Shown piece after piece: positions 7,935 through 18,178 of a stretch of DNA of 64,000 nucleotides. Under the pieces are notes generated by a model that made no database searches, was not told the origin of the DNA, and was given only the letters and a program-made list of their open reading frames with translations. The position numbers were made by a program, and so were the translations under genes. Where the stretch lies: positions 108,787 through 172,786 of the forward strand of contig JADLBD010000213.1 of the NCBI GenBank assembly GCA_020847975.1, written 5' to 3'. Position 1 is the stretch's first letter. The number at the start of each line of letters is the position of its first letter. The DNA is from Bryobacterales bacterium (lineage in GTDB: Bacteria; Acidobacteriota; Terriglobia; Bryobacterales; Bryobacteraceae).

Positions 7935-7947
7935 ATCAGAGGAGGGA

Positions 7948-10900
7948 TCAGAACTGGAAGCGGAGCGCCAACTGTACCTGCCGCGGATTGCCCACGGTGC
8001 CCGTAATCAAACCGGCTGACGTGCTGCCGATGGTCGCGTTCGGCTGCCCGAACTGCGGCGTATTCGTCACGTTGAACATCTCCGCCCGGAACTGGACCTT
8101 CATCTCCTCGCGGATCGGGAAATCCTTGAACAGAGATACGTCCCAGTTGAAGCGGCCCGGCCCGAACAGAATGTTCCGGCCCGCGTTCCCGTAAAGCCCC
8201 GGAGAGTTCTGCGTGAAAGCCGTCGGGTCAAACCACTTGCTGAGGGTCGGATTGGGAAGGGTTCCCGCACCGATGCGGTCCGGCCGGCTTCCGGTTCCCG
8301 TGTTCAGGCTGTTTGTCGCAAGGCCTGGCGTGAACGGAAGGCCGGTCTGCAAGGTCATGATGCCGTTGGTCTGCCAGCCGCCGGCCACCATGTCGAGGGC
8401 GCGCCCCTTGGGGTGGAACGGGAACTGATAGAGATAGCTGATGGTGGCCCGGTGGCGGATGTCGAAACTCGAGTTCCCGCGGTCGGCCCGGCGGTTCCTT
8501 GCGTCCTGCGGTGTGCCCGTACCGCCGCCGAACTCCGTGCCCGTATCGTCGATCGAGTGTCCGTAAGTGTATCCGAACAGCAGCCCGAGCCCCTTCGACA
8601 TGCGTTTTTCGACCGACATTTGCAGCGCGTTGTAATTGGAGAGACCGTCTGAGACGGCATAGGTGACATCCGCCAGGGCGGGGCGAACGCCGAAGAACGG
8701 ACGCCGCGGATTCACGGCGCCGGTTCCGGGCACGGCCTGATTGAGGTTGAATGTCGTGCCCAGCCGCCGGCCGAGATTCCCCGTATAAGCGATTTTCAGC
8801 ACCATCTCCTTCGGCAGTTCCCGCTGCACGCTGAGGTTGAACTGTTCCGCGTAGGCGTTGCGGAATTCGTTGGCGATTCCGACAACGCTGCCCACCGGCG
8901 ATTTGCGCAAATCCACGTTGAGCACCGGTGGCGGCAGGAAGCCCTGGCTGACGGTGGGATAGGGACCGGGCGCGGTATCCGCCGGCGTGTTGCTGTTGAT
9001 CGGCCCGAACGGGAAGGTCCGCTGGAGACGCAAGAGCGCGCCGCCGTTGCCGTTGCTGTTCGAGAACAGCCCGAACCCGCCGCGGACTACGGTCTTCGAG
9101 TCCAACTGATAGGCAAAGCCAAAGCGGGGTGACCAGCCGCCGTAGTACTTCGAGACGTTCGCCGTGGGGCTCACGTTGTCCAGCCCGGGGATGAGGATGC
9201 TAGCCGTGCCGGGGTCGAAATTCCCCATCCGGTTCGCCACTTCGGTATAGGGGCTGTAGTATTCCCAGCGCAGCCCGAGGTTCAGTGTAAGCTTGCGGTT
9301 CACCCTCCAGTCGTCCCCCACATACCATGCAGTTTCGATGCCGCGGAAGCCGACCCAGGCGAGCGTGAAATCCTGCTCGATGAGGCTCGGAAGTCCCAGC
9401 AGGAAGCTGGCCATGGAATCGCCCGTCCGCCCCACGCCGGGCTGGTTGGTGAAGTTGGGATTGAAGTTGAAACGCCCGTTGCCGCGGTTGGTCTGGTACT
9501 CGGTGATCTGACGGCGCCGGACATCGATGCCCGCCTTCAGCGTGTGGGCGCCGGAAATGAAGGTGACGTTGTCGATGTACTGGAACATGTTCTCGCGCCG
9601 GAAAATGGGCAGCGAACGGCTTTGCCCGATGCCGGCGTAGCCGGAAGGCGAGATGATCGGCAAGCCTAATTGGAGCGGGTGGGTGTTCGAGTTGGGAATG
9701 CCGAGTTGGTTGCCGAGCGCGTCGCCGGCGGTGGTGTCACCGAGGGTGTAGTCGAGCCGGAAGCGGTTGAACCCGACACGAACCTCATTGATCAGCCGGG
9801 GCGAAAAGGTATGCGCCCAGCTTGCCACCGCATGCTGCGTGGGGGCAAACGAAGGACCCGCGAAGGAATCCTCATTCCCGAGTCCAACGGGTTTCGATAA
9901 CCCCGGCAGCTTCACATTGGGAAACGTGGGCGGAGCCAGGGTGGTGGTGTTTTGCAGCGCATAGCGCGAGAAGAACGTGTCATTCGAGGAAATCTGGTGG
10001 TCAATCCGGATATCCCCCTGGTCCCAGCTTTGCGTCTGGAGCAGGTTGGCCAGGTAATTGTTGACGATGTTGCCGTTGATGGGCTGCGGATACGCGTTGA
10101 TGAGCTTGTTGGTGATGGGGTCGAACCGGGATGCCGGGATCGTGTTGCCGGCAAACTGCTGGCGGGCGCCGCCGGCGAGCGTCATCGGATCATAGATGGG
10201 GAACAGGCCGGATTGCGAGAAGTCGCCGCCGCGCATAGCCACCGTGGGAACCGTCAGCACGAGGCTCGAAACCGAGCTACGGCGATAGCCTTCGTAGTCC
10301 ACGAAGAAGAACGTTCTATTCTTGCCGTTGTACAGTTTCGGAATAACCACCGGCCCGCCCAGGGAGAAGCCGAACTGGTTGAAGCGGAACGGGGGGAAGG
10401 TGGTTCCCTTGGGGTTGAAGAAATTGCGCGCGTCCATGGCCGAGTTGCGCAGGAACTCGAAGGCGCTGCCGTGGAATTCATTCGTGCCGGACTTGGTGAT
10501 CACGTCCACCTGGGCGCCCGAGTTGCGGCCCTGGTCGGCGGAGAACAGGTTGGTCTGCACTTTGAATTCCCGCACGGCTTCGACGGCGGGCCGCAGCACG
10601 ATGGAGATCGTCAGACGTTCGTTGTTGTCGATGCCGTCGTACATGAAGTTATTGGCGCCCTCGCGGTTGCCATTCGAGAAGATCTCGCTTCCGGGCCGGC
10701 GATCATCCGGGCGGGTGCCGCTCATGATGGTTCCCGAGGTGGAGAATCCGACGCCGTTCACGCCGGGGGTGATAATCGCAAGTTGGACGAAGTTACGCCC
10801 GTTGAGCGGCAGTTCGTTGACGAAGCGCTGCGAGATGACCGTGCCGATGGAAGAGGACTGGCTCTCGAGCAGCGGCGGCGCCGCGGTGACTTCCACCGTT

Positions 10901-11229
10901 TCAGACACCTCGCCCACTTGCATGGCGAAATCGACTTTGGCGCGCTGATTGACTTCCAGCACGACGTCATTGCGCACGGTCTTGCGGAAACCGGACGCTT
11001 CCACGGACAGGTTGTACTTCCCAGGGGGAATCAATGCGATGAGGTAGTTGCCGGCTTGGTCCGACACCGTCTCCCGTGTCTGAGCCGTGTCGGCGTTGAC
11101 AATGGTGACCTTTGCGCCGGGCACGGATGCGCCGGAAGAATCCGTGACCGTTCCCGAAAGTTCGGCGGTCCCGATTTGAGCGGAAAGAGCAGCGGCGAAC
11201 GCAAGCCCAGATAAGAAAAGACGCCACAT
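7948..11229 (-). CDS. Oar-like TonB-dependent receptor with N-terminal carboxypeptidase-regulatory-like domain
   Basis: A 1093-residue outer-membrane protein. A signal peptide (MWRLFLSGLAFAAALSAQ) is followed by a carboxypeptidase-regulatory-like beta sandwich (about 22-105; LSGTVTDSSGASVPGAKVTI, GNYLIALIPPGKYNLSVEASGF), a plug domain (about 110-250; LPLNGRNFVQLAIITPGVNGV) and a large beta barrel ending in aromatic QLALRFQF, as expected for insertion into the outer membrane. This Oar/SusC-like architecture is greatly expanded in Acidobacteriota. Its substrate is unknown; family members are thought to import oligosaccharides or peptides. Translation start is well supported: GGGAGGTG lies 8 nt upstream of the ATG. 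It stands alone, divergent from the flavocytochrome gene, and is followed by a strong hairpin at 7902-7934. Confidence 0.9.
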   Translation of the reverse strand: MWRLFLSGLAFAAALSAQIGTAELSGTVTDSSGASVPGAKVTIVNADTAQTRETVSDQAGNYLIALIPPGKYNLSVEASGFRKTVRNDVVLEVNQRAKVDFAMQVGEVSETVEVTAAPPLLESQSSSIGTVISQRFVNELPLNGRNFVQLAIITPGVNGVGFSTSGTIMSGTRPDDRRPGSEIFSNGNREGANNFMYDGIDNNERLTISIVLRPAVEAVREFKVQTNLFSADQGRNSGAQVDVITKSGTNEFHGSAFEFLRNSAMDARNFFNPKGTTFPPFRFNQFGFSLGGPVVIPKLYNGKNRTFFFVDYEGYRRSSVSSLVLTVPTVAMRGGDFSQSGLFPIYDPMTLAGGARQQFAGNTIPASRFDPITNKLINAYPQPINGNIVNNYLANLLQTQSWDQGDIRIDHQISSNDTFFSRYALQNTTTLAPPTFPNVKLPGLSKPVGLGNEDSFAGPSFAPTQHAVASWAHTFSPRLINEVRVGFNRFRLDYTLGDTTAGDALGNQLGIPNSNTHPLQLGLPIISPSGYAGIGQSRSLPIFRRENMFQYIDNVTFISGAHTLKAGIDVRRRQITEYQTNRGNGRFNFNPNFTNQPGVGRTGDSMASFLLGLPSLIEQDFTLAWVGFRGIETAWYVGDDWRVNRKLTLNLGLRWEYYSPYTEVANRMGNFDPGTASILIPGLDNVSPTANVSKYYGGWSPRFGFAYQLDSKTVVRGGFGLFSNSNGNGGALLRLQRTFPFGPINSNTPADTAPGPYPTVSQGFLPPPVLNVDLRKSPVGSVVGIANEFRNAYAEQFNLSVQRELPKEMVLKIAYTGNLGRRLGTTFNLNQAVPGTGAVNPRRPFFGVRPALADVTYAVSDGLSNYNALQMSVEKRMSKGLGLLFGYTYGHSIDDTGTEFGGGTGTPQDARNRRADRGNSSFDIRHRATISYLYQFPFHPKGRALDMVAGGWQTNGIMTLQTGLPFTPGLATNSLNTGTGSRPDRIGAGTLPNPTLSKWFDPTAFTQNSPGLYGNAGRNILFGPGRFNWDVSLFKDFPIREEMKVQFRAEMFNVTNTPQFGQPNATIGSTSAGLITGTVGNPRQVQLALRFQF

Positions 11230-11305
11230 GGCGTTGCACCTCCCACAAGCGTAATGTTTCTCATCATATCGTATGTCGAAGTCTCCTGCCTTTTCCGCAA
11301 AAGAG

Positions 11306-11337
11306 AAACCCCGTCCGGGTCGTTTCGGACGGGGTTT
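11306..11337. promoter_or_regulatory. 12-bp hairpin between the divergent receptor and flavocytochrome genes
   Basis: AAACCCCGTCCG (11306-11317) pairs with CGGACGGGGTTT (11326-11337) around an 8-nt loop. It lies in the 5' region of both divergent genes, 77 bp before the receptor start and about 124 bp before the flavocytochrome start. It resembles a terminator stem but ends neither gene, so an attenuator or an operator is possible. Its role is not known. Confidence 0.45.
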
Positions 11338-11460
11338 CCAGGGTGGAAGCGGTCGAAAACTGTCAAAAACTGTCTAAGGCCGTCGAATGGCCCATTTGGA
11401 CTGAGCGGAGCGATGGTCGCTTCGCGAACCGGGGCAATTTTCGATACAGTGTACGGAAGC

Positions 11461-13245
11461 ATGCTACCGCTCCTTGATGCAGCCTACGCATCCGCCGCGC
11501 TCGCCGCCGGACCTGAACCACAAGCCGATGTGATTGTCGTGGGAGCCGGCATCGCAGGTCTTTCCGCCGCTGCCGAGGGCGCCTCGGCCGGTCTGCGTGT
11601 CTCCGTCGTCGATATGGGCTCCGTCTTCGGCGGGCACGCTGTCATGTCCTCCGGCGGGCTGAGCATCGCCGGCACCCCGCTTCAGAAGGAACGGGGCTTC
11701 GAGGACACGCCCGAGATCGCCGAGCGCGACTTTCTCAAACTGGGCGAGGATGCGAATGAGGAGTGGGTCCGGCTGTACGCCCGCGAATCGAAGACGCTCA
11801 TCTACGACTGGCTCACCTCGATGGGCGTGCGGTTCAACGGCGTTTCCACGGGCGGCACCGGCAACACCGGGAATACGTTTCCTCGCTTCCACATGAACCC
11901 CCAACTGGGCTATGGCATTATCAGCCCCATCTACCGTGCTTGCCTCAAGAACCCCGGCGTCGCCTTCCATTGGAATATCGAGGTAACGGAACTGGTCTGG
12001 GAGGGCGGGCGCGTGAGGGGCATTCGCGGCAAGGACACCCGTACGGGAGCAGACGTCAGGATGGAAGCGCCCGCGGTCCTTCTGGCTACTGGCGGCTACG
12101 AGAGCAACCTGGAACTGGTGCGCAAGAACTGGCCTTCGTACCTCGGCCAACCGGGGACGGTGCTGACCGGCTCGGGCCTGCACTCGATGGGTTCGGGCCT
12201 CACCCTGGCGGAACACGTGGGCGCGGCGACCCAGCACCTGGACCATCAGTGGATCTACACGCGCGGCATCCCCGACCCGCGCCATATCGAGGAGGGCCGC
12301 GGCCTGTATTTCACGGCTCCGGCGGCGATCTGGGTGAATGCCCAGGGTGAGCGCTTCGCCGATGAAATGGGGGCGACGAAGCCCGTCATCCGCCGGGTGA
12401 TGGCGCAGAAGCCGCCCACGTATTGGATGATCTTCGACGCGGAGGGCGCCAGGCGCTTTTCCATCGCCGGTCCGGACTGGCAGGACGAAAAGCGCAAGCG
12501 TACGCTCGTGCTGGAGAACCCCAAACTGGTGAAGTCCGCGCAGACCATCGGGGAACTCGCCCGCATGGCCGGCCTTCCTCCCGCCGTGGTGGAGCGCACG
12601 GTTGCACGATGGAACGAAATGATCGACAAGGGCGAAGACACGGACTTTCACCGGAACTTGAAGCCATTCCCCATGAGGCGGTCCGGGCGGCCGCTGTTCC
12701 CCGGTGTGTCGAAGATTGCCGTACCTCCTTTCTATGCGGCGCAGATGTATCCGCTGTCGCGCAAGAGCATGGGCGGGCTGCTGATTGACCTGCAATGCCG
12801 CGTGCTCAATGCGAGGCATGAACCGATTCCGGGACTTTATGCGGCGGGGGAAGTAACCGGGATGGGCGGCATCAATGGAAAGGCGGCCCTCGAGGGGACC
12901 TTCCTCGGGCCATCGCTGGTGCAGGGCCGCCTGGCCGCCCGCGCCATCGCGACAGCAGTCCCCCACAACGAGGCGAACCCAGCGGCCACGCCCACGGCTG
13001 CGCCACAGGAGCCAGGCAAAGCAGTAAAACTGCCCTGCGAATCCTGCCATCCCATGGCCAAACTCGTGCAGGAGCACCGGAAGGGCTACTGGCATTTTGA
13101 TAAGGTTCACTCGCTTGTGATGCAGCGGAAGCTGGACTGCCTGCTGTGCCACGCCGAGATGTCGCCGTTCGTCGCGGGACGTCACAGGATTGACCGGACG
13201 GCGCAGGTGGGCAACTGCCTGCACTGCCATTTGACGCCGGAGTAA
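11461..13245 (+). CDS. FAD-dependent fumarate-reductase-like flavoprotein with three C-terminal c-type haem motifs
   Basis: About 594 residues from ATG 11461. The N-terminal part is a FAD_binding_2 flavoprotein related to fumarate reductase, 3-ketosteroid dehydrogenase and urocanate reductase: dinucleotide motif VIVVGAGIAGLSAAAEGASAG, a SSGGLSIAG segment, and the C-terminal FAD motif AAGEVTGMGGINGKAALEGT. The last 75 residues carry three haem-binding CxxCH motifs (C526-H530, C560-H564, C586-H590). Soluble flavocytochrome fumarate reductases usually have the cytochrome domain at the N-terminus, so the reversed order is unusual. Haem c attachment requires export, yet no convincing Sec or Tat signal precedes the flavin motif; an alternative ATG at 11413 does not supply one either. 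The electron acceptor is unknown. The start is uncertain. Confidence 0.8.
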   Translation: MLPLLDAAYASAALAAGPEPQADVIVVGAGIAGLSAAAEGASAGLRVSVVDMGSVFGGHAVMSSGGLSIAGTPLQKERGFEDTPEIAERDFLKLGEDANEEWVRLYARESKTLIYDWLTSMGVRFNGVSTGGTGNTGNTFPRFHMNPQLGYGIISPIYRACLKNPGVAFHWNIEVTELVWEGGRVRGIRGKDTRTGADVRMEAPAVLLATGGYESNLELVRKNWPSYLGQPGTVLTGSGLHSMGSGLTLAEHVGAATQHLDHQWIYTRGIPDPRHIEEGRGLYFTAPAAIWVNAQGERFADEMGATKPVIRRVMAQKPPTYWMIFDAEGARRFSIAGPDWQDEKRKRTLVLENPKLVKSAQTIGELARMAGLPPAVVERTVARWNEMIDKGEDTDFHRNLKPFPMRRSGRPLFPGVSKIAVPPFYAAQMYPLSRKSMGGLLIDLQCRVLNARHEPIPGLYAAGEVTGMGGINGKAALEGTFLGPSLVQGRLAARAIATAVPHNEANPAATPTAAPQEPGKAVKLPCESCHPMAKLVQEHRKGYWHFDKVHSLVMQRKLDCLLCHAEMSPFVAGRHRIDRTAQVGNCLHCHLTPE

Positions 13246-13327
13246 GAAGATGCCCCGTGTCCCTGACCGGCTCCCAGCGTGCCCTAAGATGAACCTCCCA
13301 GCTATAATAACTCAAAGGAGGGGAACA

Positions 13328-14023
13328 ATGAGAAGACGCTTCACGAACTTTCGAGGGGTTCCGGTTTTGTTAGTTGGGCTCGCCACTTGCGTGGCTGTCC
13401 ACGCGCAACCCGTGCGCGAGATGCACGTACAACTTGCAGCCGGCTTCAACACCGTTGAAGGAAGGGTGATTACCGCGGGCGACACCTTGGTTTTCATGGA
13501 CGACGCCCAGCCACAGTCCTCCTTCTACGCTACTCGCGGTCAGATTGACCAGATCAGCGCCGGAAGTGGTGATAACGTCGTGGTTCAGTTCAAGCAGCCC
13601 GTCCGGGATCGCACGGGAGAGCGGATGCGTGTCGAGTTCAAGGTTCCGCCCGAAGACCGCGACGTCCTTAAATCCTGGTTCAGCCGGGGTGCTTCTTCCA
13701 CCGCGGCAAGCAGCGGAGCCGCGGCGCAATCGGAAGAGCTTACCTACCACGCGCAGCGGAACAAGCGGATCGGCAATGATGAAGGCCGCCTGGTGGTAAA
13801 ATCCGACCGCCTGGCATTTGTCGCGAATAACCCCTCCGCGTCGCGCGAATGGCTCTTCACCGACATTCGGAGTTTCAAGCAGAAAGGGCCATACCGCCTG
13901 GAGATTCAGCCATTTTCCGGCGAAAAGTACAATCTCAAGCTGCTCGGCGGCGGCGGCATGTCGCGCGAGGATTATAAGCGAGTCGCCGACAGCATCGCAC
14001 GCGCCCGGGCAGCCAAGCCGTAG
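13328..14023 (+). CDS. Secreted protein with two similar PH-like halves, function unknown
   Basis: 231 residues starting MRRRFTNFRG, with a Sec signal peptide ending near VAVHA-QPV. A -10 TATAAT (13303-13308) and a strong AAAGGAGGGG (13314-13323) support the ATG at 13328. The mature part has two halves with the same pattern: residues about 35-115 (FNTVEGRVITAGDTLVFMD, then a strand-rich stretch, then VEFKVPPEDRDVLKSWF) and 140-226 (RIGNDEGRLVVKSDRLAFVA, LFTDIRSFKQKGPYRLEIQP, REDYKRVADSIARA). Seven-strand-plus-helix repeats of this kind resemble bacterial PH/GRAM-like domains, but I cannot assign a family. It starts 82 bp after the flavocytochrome gene with its own promoter. Confidence 0.6.
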   Translation: MRRRFTNFRGVPVLLVGLATCVAVHAQPVREMHVQLAAGFNTVEGRVITAGDTLVFMDDAQPQSSFYATRGQIDQISAGSGDNVVVQFKQPVRDRTGERMRVEFKVPPEDRDVLKSWFSRGASSTAASSGAAAQSEELTYHAQRNKRIGNDEGRLVVKSDRLAFVANNPSASREWLFTDIRSFKQKGPYRLEIQPFSGEKYNLKLLGGGGMSREDYKRVADSIARARAAKP

Positions 14024-14077
14024 GCCGGCCTCTTCCCCACCTTGCTCGGACCGATGACTCGAGTAAGATAGCTCTGG

Positions 14078-15247
14078 ATGATCCACCTCAGCGGGATAAC
14101 CTGGAATCACACGCGCGGTTACCTGCCCGTGGTCGCGACCGCCCAGAGATTCTCGGAACTGAATCCCGAAGTTGCCATCCAGTGGGACAAGCGGTCCCTG
14201 CAACAATTCGCCGACGAGCCCGTCGAGAAGCTGGCGGAGCGTTTCGATCTCCTGGTGATCGACCACCCGTTCGCCGGATACGCCGCCGAACACGACGTGC
14301 TGCTCCCGCTCGACGAGTGGCTTCCCGGTGATTTTCTGGACGATCAGCAGCGAGGTTCCGTAGGCCGCTCGTTTGACAGCTACACCTACCGGGGACACCA
14401 ATGGGCGCTTGCGATCGACGCGGCGGCTCCTGTCAGCGGCTGGCGGCGTGACCTGCTCGAGCGCGCCGGCGCCGGCATCCCCCGCACCTGGAGCGAACTG
14501 CTGGCGCTCGCCCGCCGCGGTCTGGTTGCCGTCCCCGGGCTGGCCATCGACAGCCTGATGCATTTCTACATGCTGTGCGGGGCTTTAGGCGAAGAACCCT
14601 TCCTGAACACTGGTTCGGTTTGCGGCCGGGGCGCCGGCGTTCGGGCGCTCGAGATGCTGCGCGAATTGCTCTGTTCCTGCGGCCCGGGCTGCCTGGAGCG
14701 CAATCCGCCCGCCACATGGGAGTTGTTGGCCTCCGGCGATTCCGCGGCTTACTGCCCGTTCGCTTATGGCTATTCAAACTACGGGCGTCCAGGTTATTCG
14801 GGCTTCGCGCTGGAGTTCGGCGGGCTGGTGGAAATCGAAGGCGGACGCCGCTGCCGCTCCACGCTCGGCGGCGCCGGGCTGGCTATTTCCGCGCGCTGCC
14901 GCCACCCCGAGCAGGCTGCCGCGTATGCCCGGTTCACTGCCGCCGCCGGGCTCCAACGTACTCTCTACTTCCAATCGGGCGGGCAGCCTGGCCACCGCTC
15001 GGCCTGGACCGACCGCGAGGTGAACCGCGCCAGCGGCGATTTTTTCCTGAACACGCTCGAGACCTTGGACAGCGCCTGGCTGCGGCCCCGCTTCAACGGG
15101 TATCTGCGCTTTCAGGATGCCGCCGCGCCGGTTGTGCACGAATACCTCAGAAGCGGCGGCGACACCGGCCGGGTGATGGAGCGCCTGGACGCGCTCTTCC
15201 GGGATTCTCTCCACATCGGGAACCGACACCAGCATGAAACCACTTGA
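14078..15247 (+). CDS. ABC-type solute-binding protein fold without signal peptide (SBP-A)
   Basis: 389 residues resembling family 1 extracellular solute-binding proteins of sugar ABC transporters: FDLLVIDHPFAGYAAEHDVLLPLDEWLP, the hinge-side WALAIDAAAPVSGWRRDLLERAG, RTWSELLALA, and LGGAGLAISARCRHPEQAAAYARFTAA near the C-terminus. It begins MIHLSGITWNHTRGYLPVV with the first core beta strand, and an in-frame TAG at 14069-14071 rules out an upstream extension, so there is no export signal and no lipobox. This is unusual for the family and implies a cytoplasmic protein. Its 3' end overlaps the CoA-transferase gene by 14 nt. No permease or ATPase gene is nearby. A -10 TAAGAT (14064-14069) lies 8 nt before the ATG. 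Its ligand is unknown; it may bind or deliver a substrate to the CoA enzymes. Confidence 0.75.
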   Translation: MIHLSGITWNHTRGYLPVVATAQRFSELNPEVAIQWDKRSLQQFADEPVEKLAERFDLLVIDHPFAGYAAEHDVLLPLDEWLPGDFLDDQQRGSVGRSFDSYTYRGHQWALAIDAAAPVSGWRRDLLERAGAGIPRTWSELLALARRGLVAVPGLAIDSLMHFYMLCGALGEEPFLNTGSVCGRGAGVRALEMLRELLCSCGPGCLERNPPATWELLASGDSAAYCPFAYGYSNYGRPGYSGFALEFGGLVEIEGGRRCRSTLGGAGLAISARCRHPEQAAAYARFTAAAGLQRTLYFQSGGQPGHRSAWTDREVNRASGDFFLNTLETLDSAWLRPRFNGYLRFQDAAAPVVHEYLRSGGDTGRVMERLDALFRDSLHIGNRHQHETT

Positions 15248-16408
15248 AGGACTTCTCGTTCTCGACCTCAGCCAGTTTCTGGCCGGGCCGGCGGCTTCGC
15301 TGCGTCTGGCCGACCTGGGCGCGCGCGTCATCAAGATCGAACGCCCGCACACCGGCGATCTCTGCCGCCAGTTGTACATATCCAACCTGGAACTGGACGG
15401 CGACAGCACCCTGTTCCACTCCATCAATCGCAACAAGGAGAGCTTCGCCGCTGACCTGAAGAACTCCGCCGATCGCGAGCTTGTCTCCGGGCTGGCGCGT
15501 AAAGCCGACGTCCTGATTCAGAACTTCCGGCCTGGCGTCATCGAAAAGCTGGGCTTCGATTACGAGTCCGTCCGGAGAATGAATCCGCGCATCGTCTACG
15601 GTGAGATCACCGGGTACGGTAAAGAAGGCCCGTGGCGCGGCAAGCCGGGCCAGGATCTGCTGCTGCAATCGCTCACAGGGCTGGCGTGGCTGAACGGCGA
15701 TGACGGCCAGCCGCCCGTTCCCTTCGGTCTCGCCGTGGTGGACCTGTTTTCCGGCGCCTGCCTGGTGGAGGGTATCCTGGCCTGCCTGGTGCGCCGCGGC
15801 GTCACGGGAATGGGCGGCAAAGTGGAAGTGAGCCTGATGGAGGCCATTCTCGATTTTCAATTCGAAGTGCTGACCACGTTTCTGAACGACGGCGGCCAAC
15901 TGCCGGTTCGCAGTGCGGTAAATAACGCGCACGCCTACCTTGCCGCTCCGTACGGCATCTACCCCACCGCTGACGGGTACATTGCCATTGCCATGAACCC
16001 GGTCACGCGTCTCGGGGAACTGCTTGGCTGCCCCGCCCTGCTGGCCTACTCCGACCCCCGGTCCCCATTCGAAAAGCGGGACGAAATCAAGAGCATCCTG
16101 ATGAATCATCTGAAAACGGCCGCCACGGCCCACTGGCTGAGCATCCTCGAGCCTGCCGGCGCGTGGTGCTCCGATGTCCTGACCTGGCCGCGGCTCTTCG
16201 AGCACGAAGGGTTCCGCGCACTCGACATGGTGCAGGAGGTGATGCGCGGCAAGGACATCAGCCTCAAGACCACGCGTTGCCCCATCCGTATAGACGGCGA
16301 GATCTACAAGTCGCCGCTGGGAGCGCCCCGCCTGGGAGAGCACTCGGCGCGGATTGTGGAAGAGTTCGCGCTGCGGCCGGACCAAGAGAAAGCGAGGGGG
16401 CCATCCTA

Positions 16409-16409
<1 letters not shown>
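15234..16409 (+). CDS. Class III CoA-transferase (CaiB/BaiF family)
   Basis: 391 residues. Members move CoA between carboxylic acids, forming interlocked dimers in the cytoplasm. Diagnostic are the N-terminal LLVLDLSQFLAGPAASLRLADLGARVIKIE, the DLKNSADRELVSGLARKADVLIQNFRPGVIEKLGFDYESV segment that in this family follows the adenine-binding region, and YGEITGYGKEGPWRGKPGQDLLLQSLTGLAWLNG, in which the aspartate of GQDLLLQ corresponds to the catalytic acyl-accepting residue (about D139). Length is normal. It overlaps the gene before it by 14 nt and the one after by 1 nt (TAATG). Donor and acceptor are not predictable; the neighbouring MaoC-fold gene suggests an unsaturated or hydroxy acyl-CoA. 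Confidence 0.88.
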
Positions 16410-16923
<514 letters not shown>

Positions 16924-16927
<4 letters not shown>

Positions 16928-18165
16928 GCCGGGGAAGCGCGTTTCGCATCGCCGTTCGCAAGTTCGGTCCGTTCGAATCCGCCATCCGGAGGCAATGGGA
17001 GTCGTTCCAGCGCGCCGGAGAAACGGACCTGGCGCTCGAGGCCGAAGCGCTCGATCTTCACCCGCTCTATGAGACGCTCTTCACCCGCGAGGGATTGCGG
17101 CGCGGGGAATGGGACGTGGCGTTTCTGAACACGGATTGGATCGCGGCCGCGCGGGAACAGGGCGCGCTGGCCGACCTTGCTCCATTTCTGCGGGCGGATC
17201 CTCCGGAAGATTTTCCCGATGGCTGGACTCCGTCGCTGCTGCGCCTTCAGCAGTTCGGAGACGAGGTGATGGGCCTCCCCTACCACGACGGTCCCGAATG
17301 TCTCATTTACCGCACGGACCTGTTCGGCGACAGCGCCGAGCAGGACGCCTATCGGCGCGCTTATGGCAAACCGCTCGCCGTCCCCCGGACGTGGGACGAA
17401 TTCCGCGCCGCCGCCACCCACTTTACACGGCCTGCGGAAGGCCTCTACGGCACTGTTTTCGCCGCCTTCCCTGACGGGCACAACACCGTCTATGACTTCT
17501 GCCTGCAACTCTGGACACGGGGCGGCGAGTTGTTCGATTCCGCGGGCAGGGTTTCGATCGACACGAGGGAAGCCGCGGCGGCCCTGGACTTCTACAGGCA
17601 GATGCTCAATGATCCACGCGCCGTTCATCCGAACTCGCGCGAGTTCGATTCCGTGAAATCCGGTTTGGCCTTCGCGGACGGCGAAATCGCCATGATGGTG
17701 AACTGGTTCGGCTTCGCGGCTATGTCCGAGGCAGGCGCGGGCCGTATCCGGGGCAGCGTGGGCATTGCCGCGATACCGTGCGGCGAAGGCGGCCGCCCCG
17801 TGTCGCTGAACGTTTACTGGTTGCTCGGCATTGCCTCGGGTAGCCGGCGCCGCGAAACGGCCTATCGTTTTCTACGCCATTGCGCCGGGGCGGAGATGGA
17901 CAAACTGCTCACTCTCGAGGGCGCGATCGGCTGCCGCAGGACCACCTGGTCGGACGCGGACGTCAACCGCGCCATCCCTTTCTATCGTGAGTTAGAATCG
18001 ATCCACGCCGGAGCGCGCGAACTGCCGCGCCTCGAGCGCTGGGCCGAACTGGCGGCGGTCATCGACCGGTTGGTGCTCGACACCATCAACACCTCCCGGC
18101 CGGTGCGGGATCTGCTGGCGGAGGCGCAGGGAAAAGCGGCGCAGTTCGGCGTGAAGGGAGAATGA
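16924..18165 (+). CDS. ABC-type solute-binding protein fold without signal peptide (SBP-B)
   Basis: 413 residues of the family 1 solute-binding protein fold: WDVAFLNTDWIAAAREQGALADLAPFL, VMGLPYHDGPECLIYRTDLFG, VPRTWDEFRAAA, FADGEIAMMVNWFGFAAM and VSLNVYWLLGIASGSRRRETAYRFLRH. Together these are standard for sugar-type binding proteins. The protein starts MSRGSAFRIAVRKFGPFESAI, with no hydrophobic export segment and no lipobox cysteine, and its ATG overlaps the stop of the MaoC gene by 4 nt, fixing the start. With SBP-A it brackets the CoA-transferase and MaoC genes. There is no permease gene. Ligand and role are unknown; a cytoplasmic sensor or substrate carrier is inference. Confidence 0.75.
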
Positions 18166-18178
18166 GACAAGCCCGGAC

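Noticed and set aside
11464..13230. Long minus-strand frame opposite the flavocytochrome gene
   Set aside because: High-GC antisense shadow with no family motif or ribosome binding site; the plus strand has clear FAD and haem motifs.
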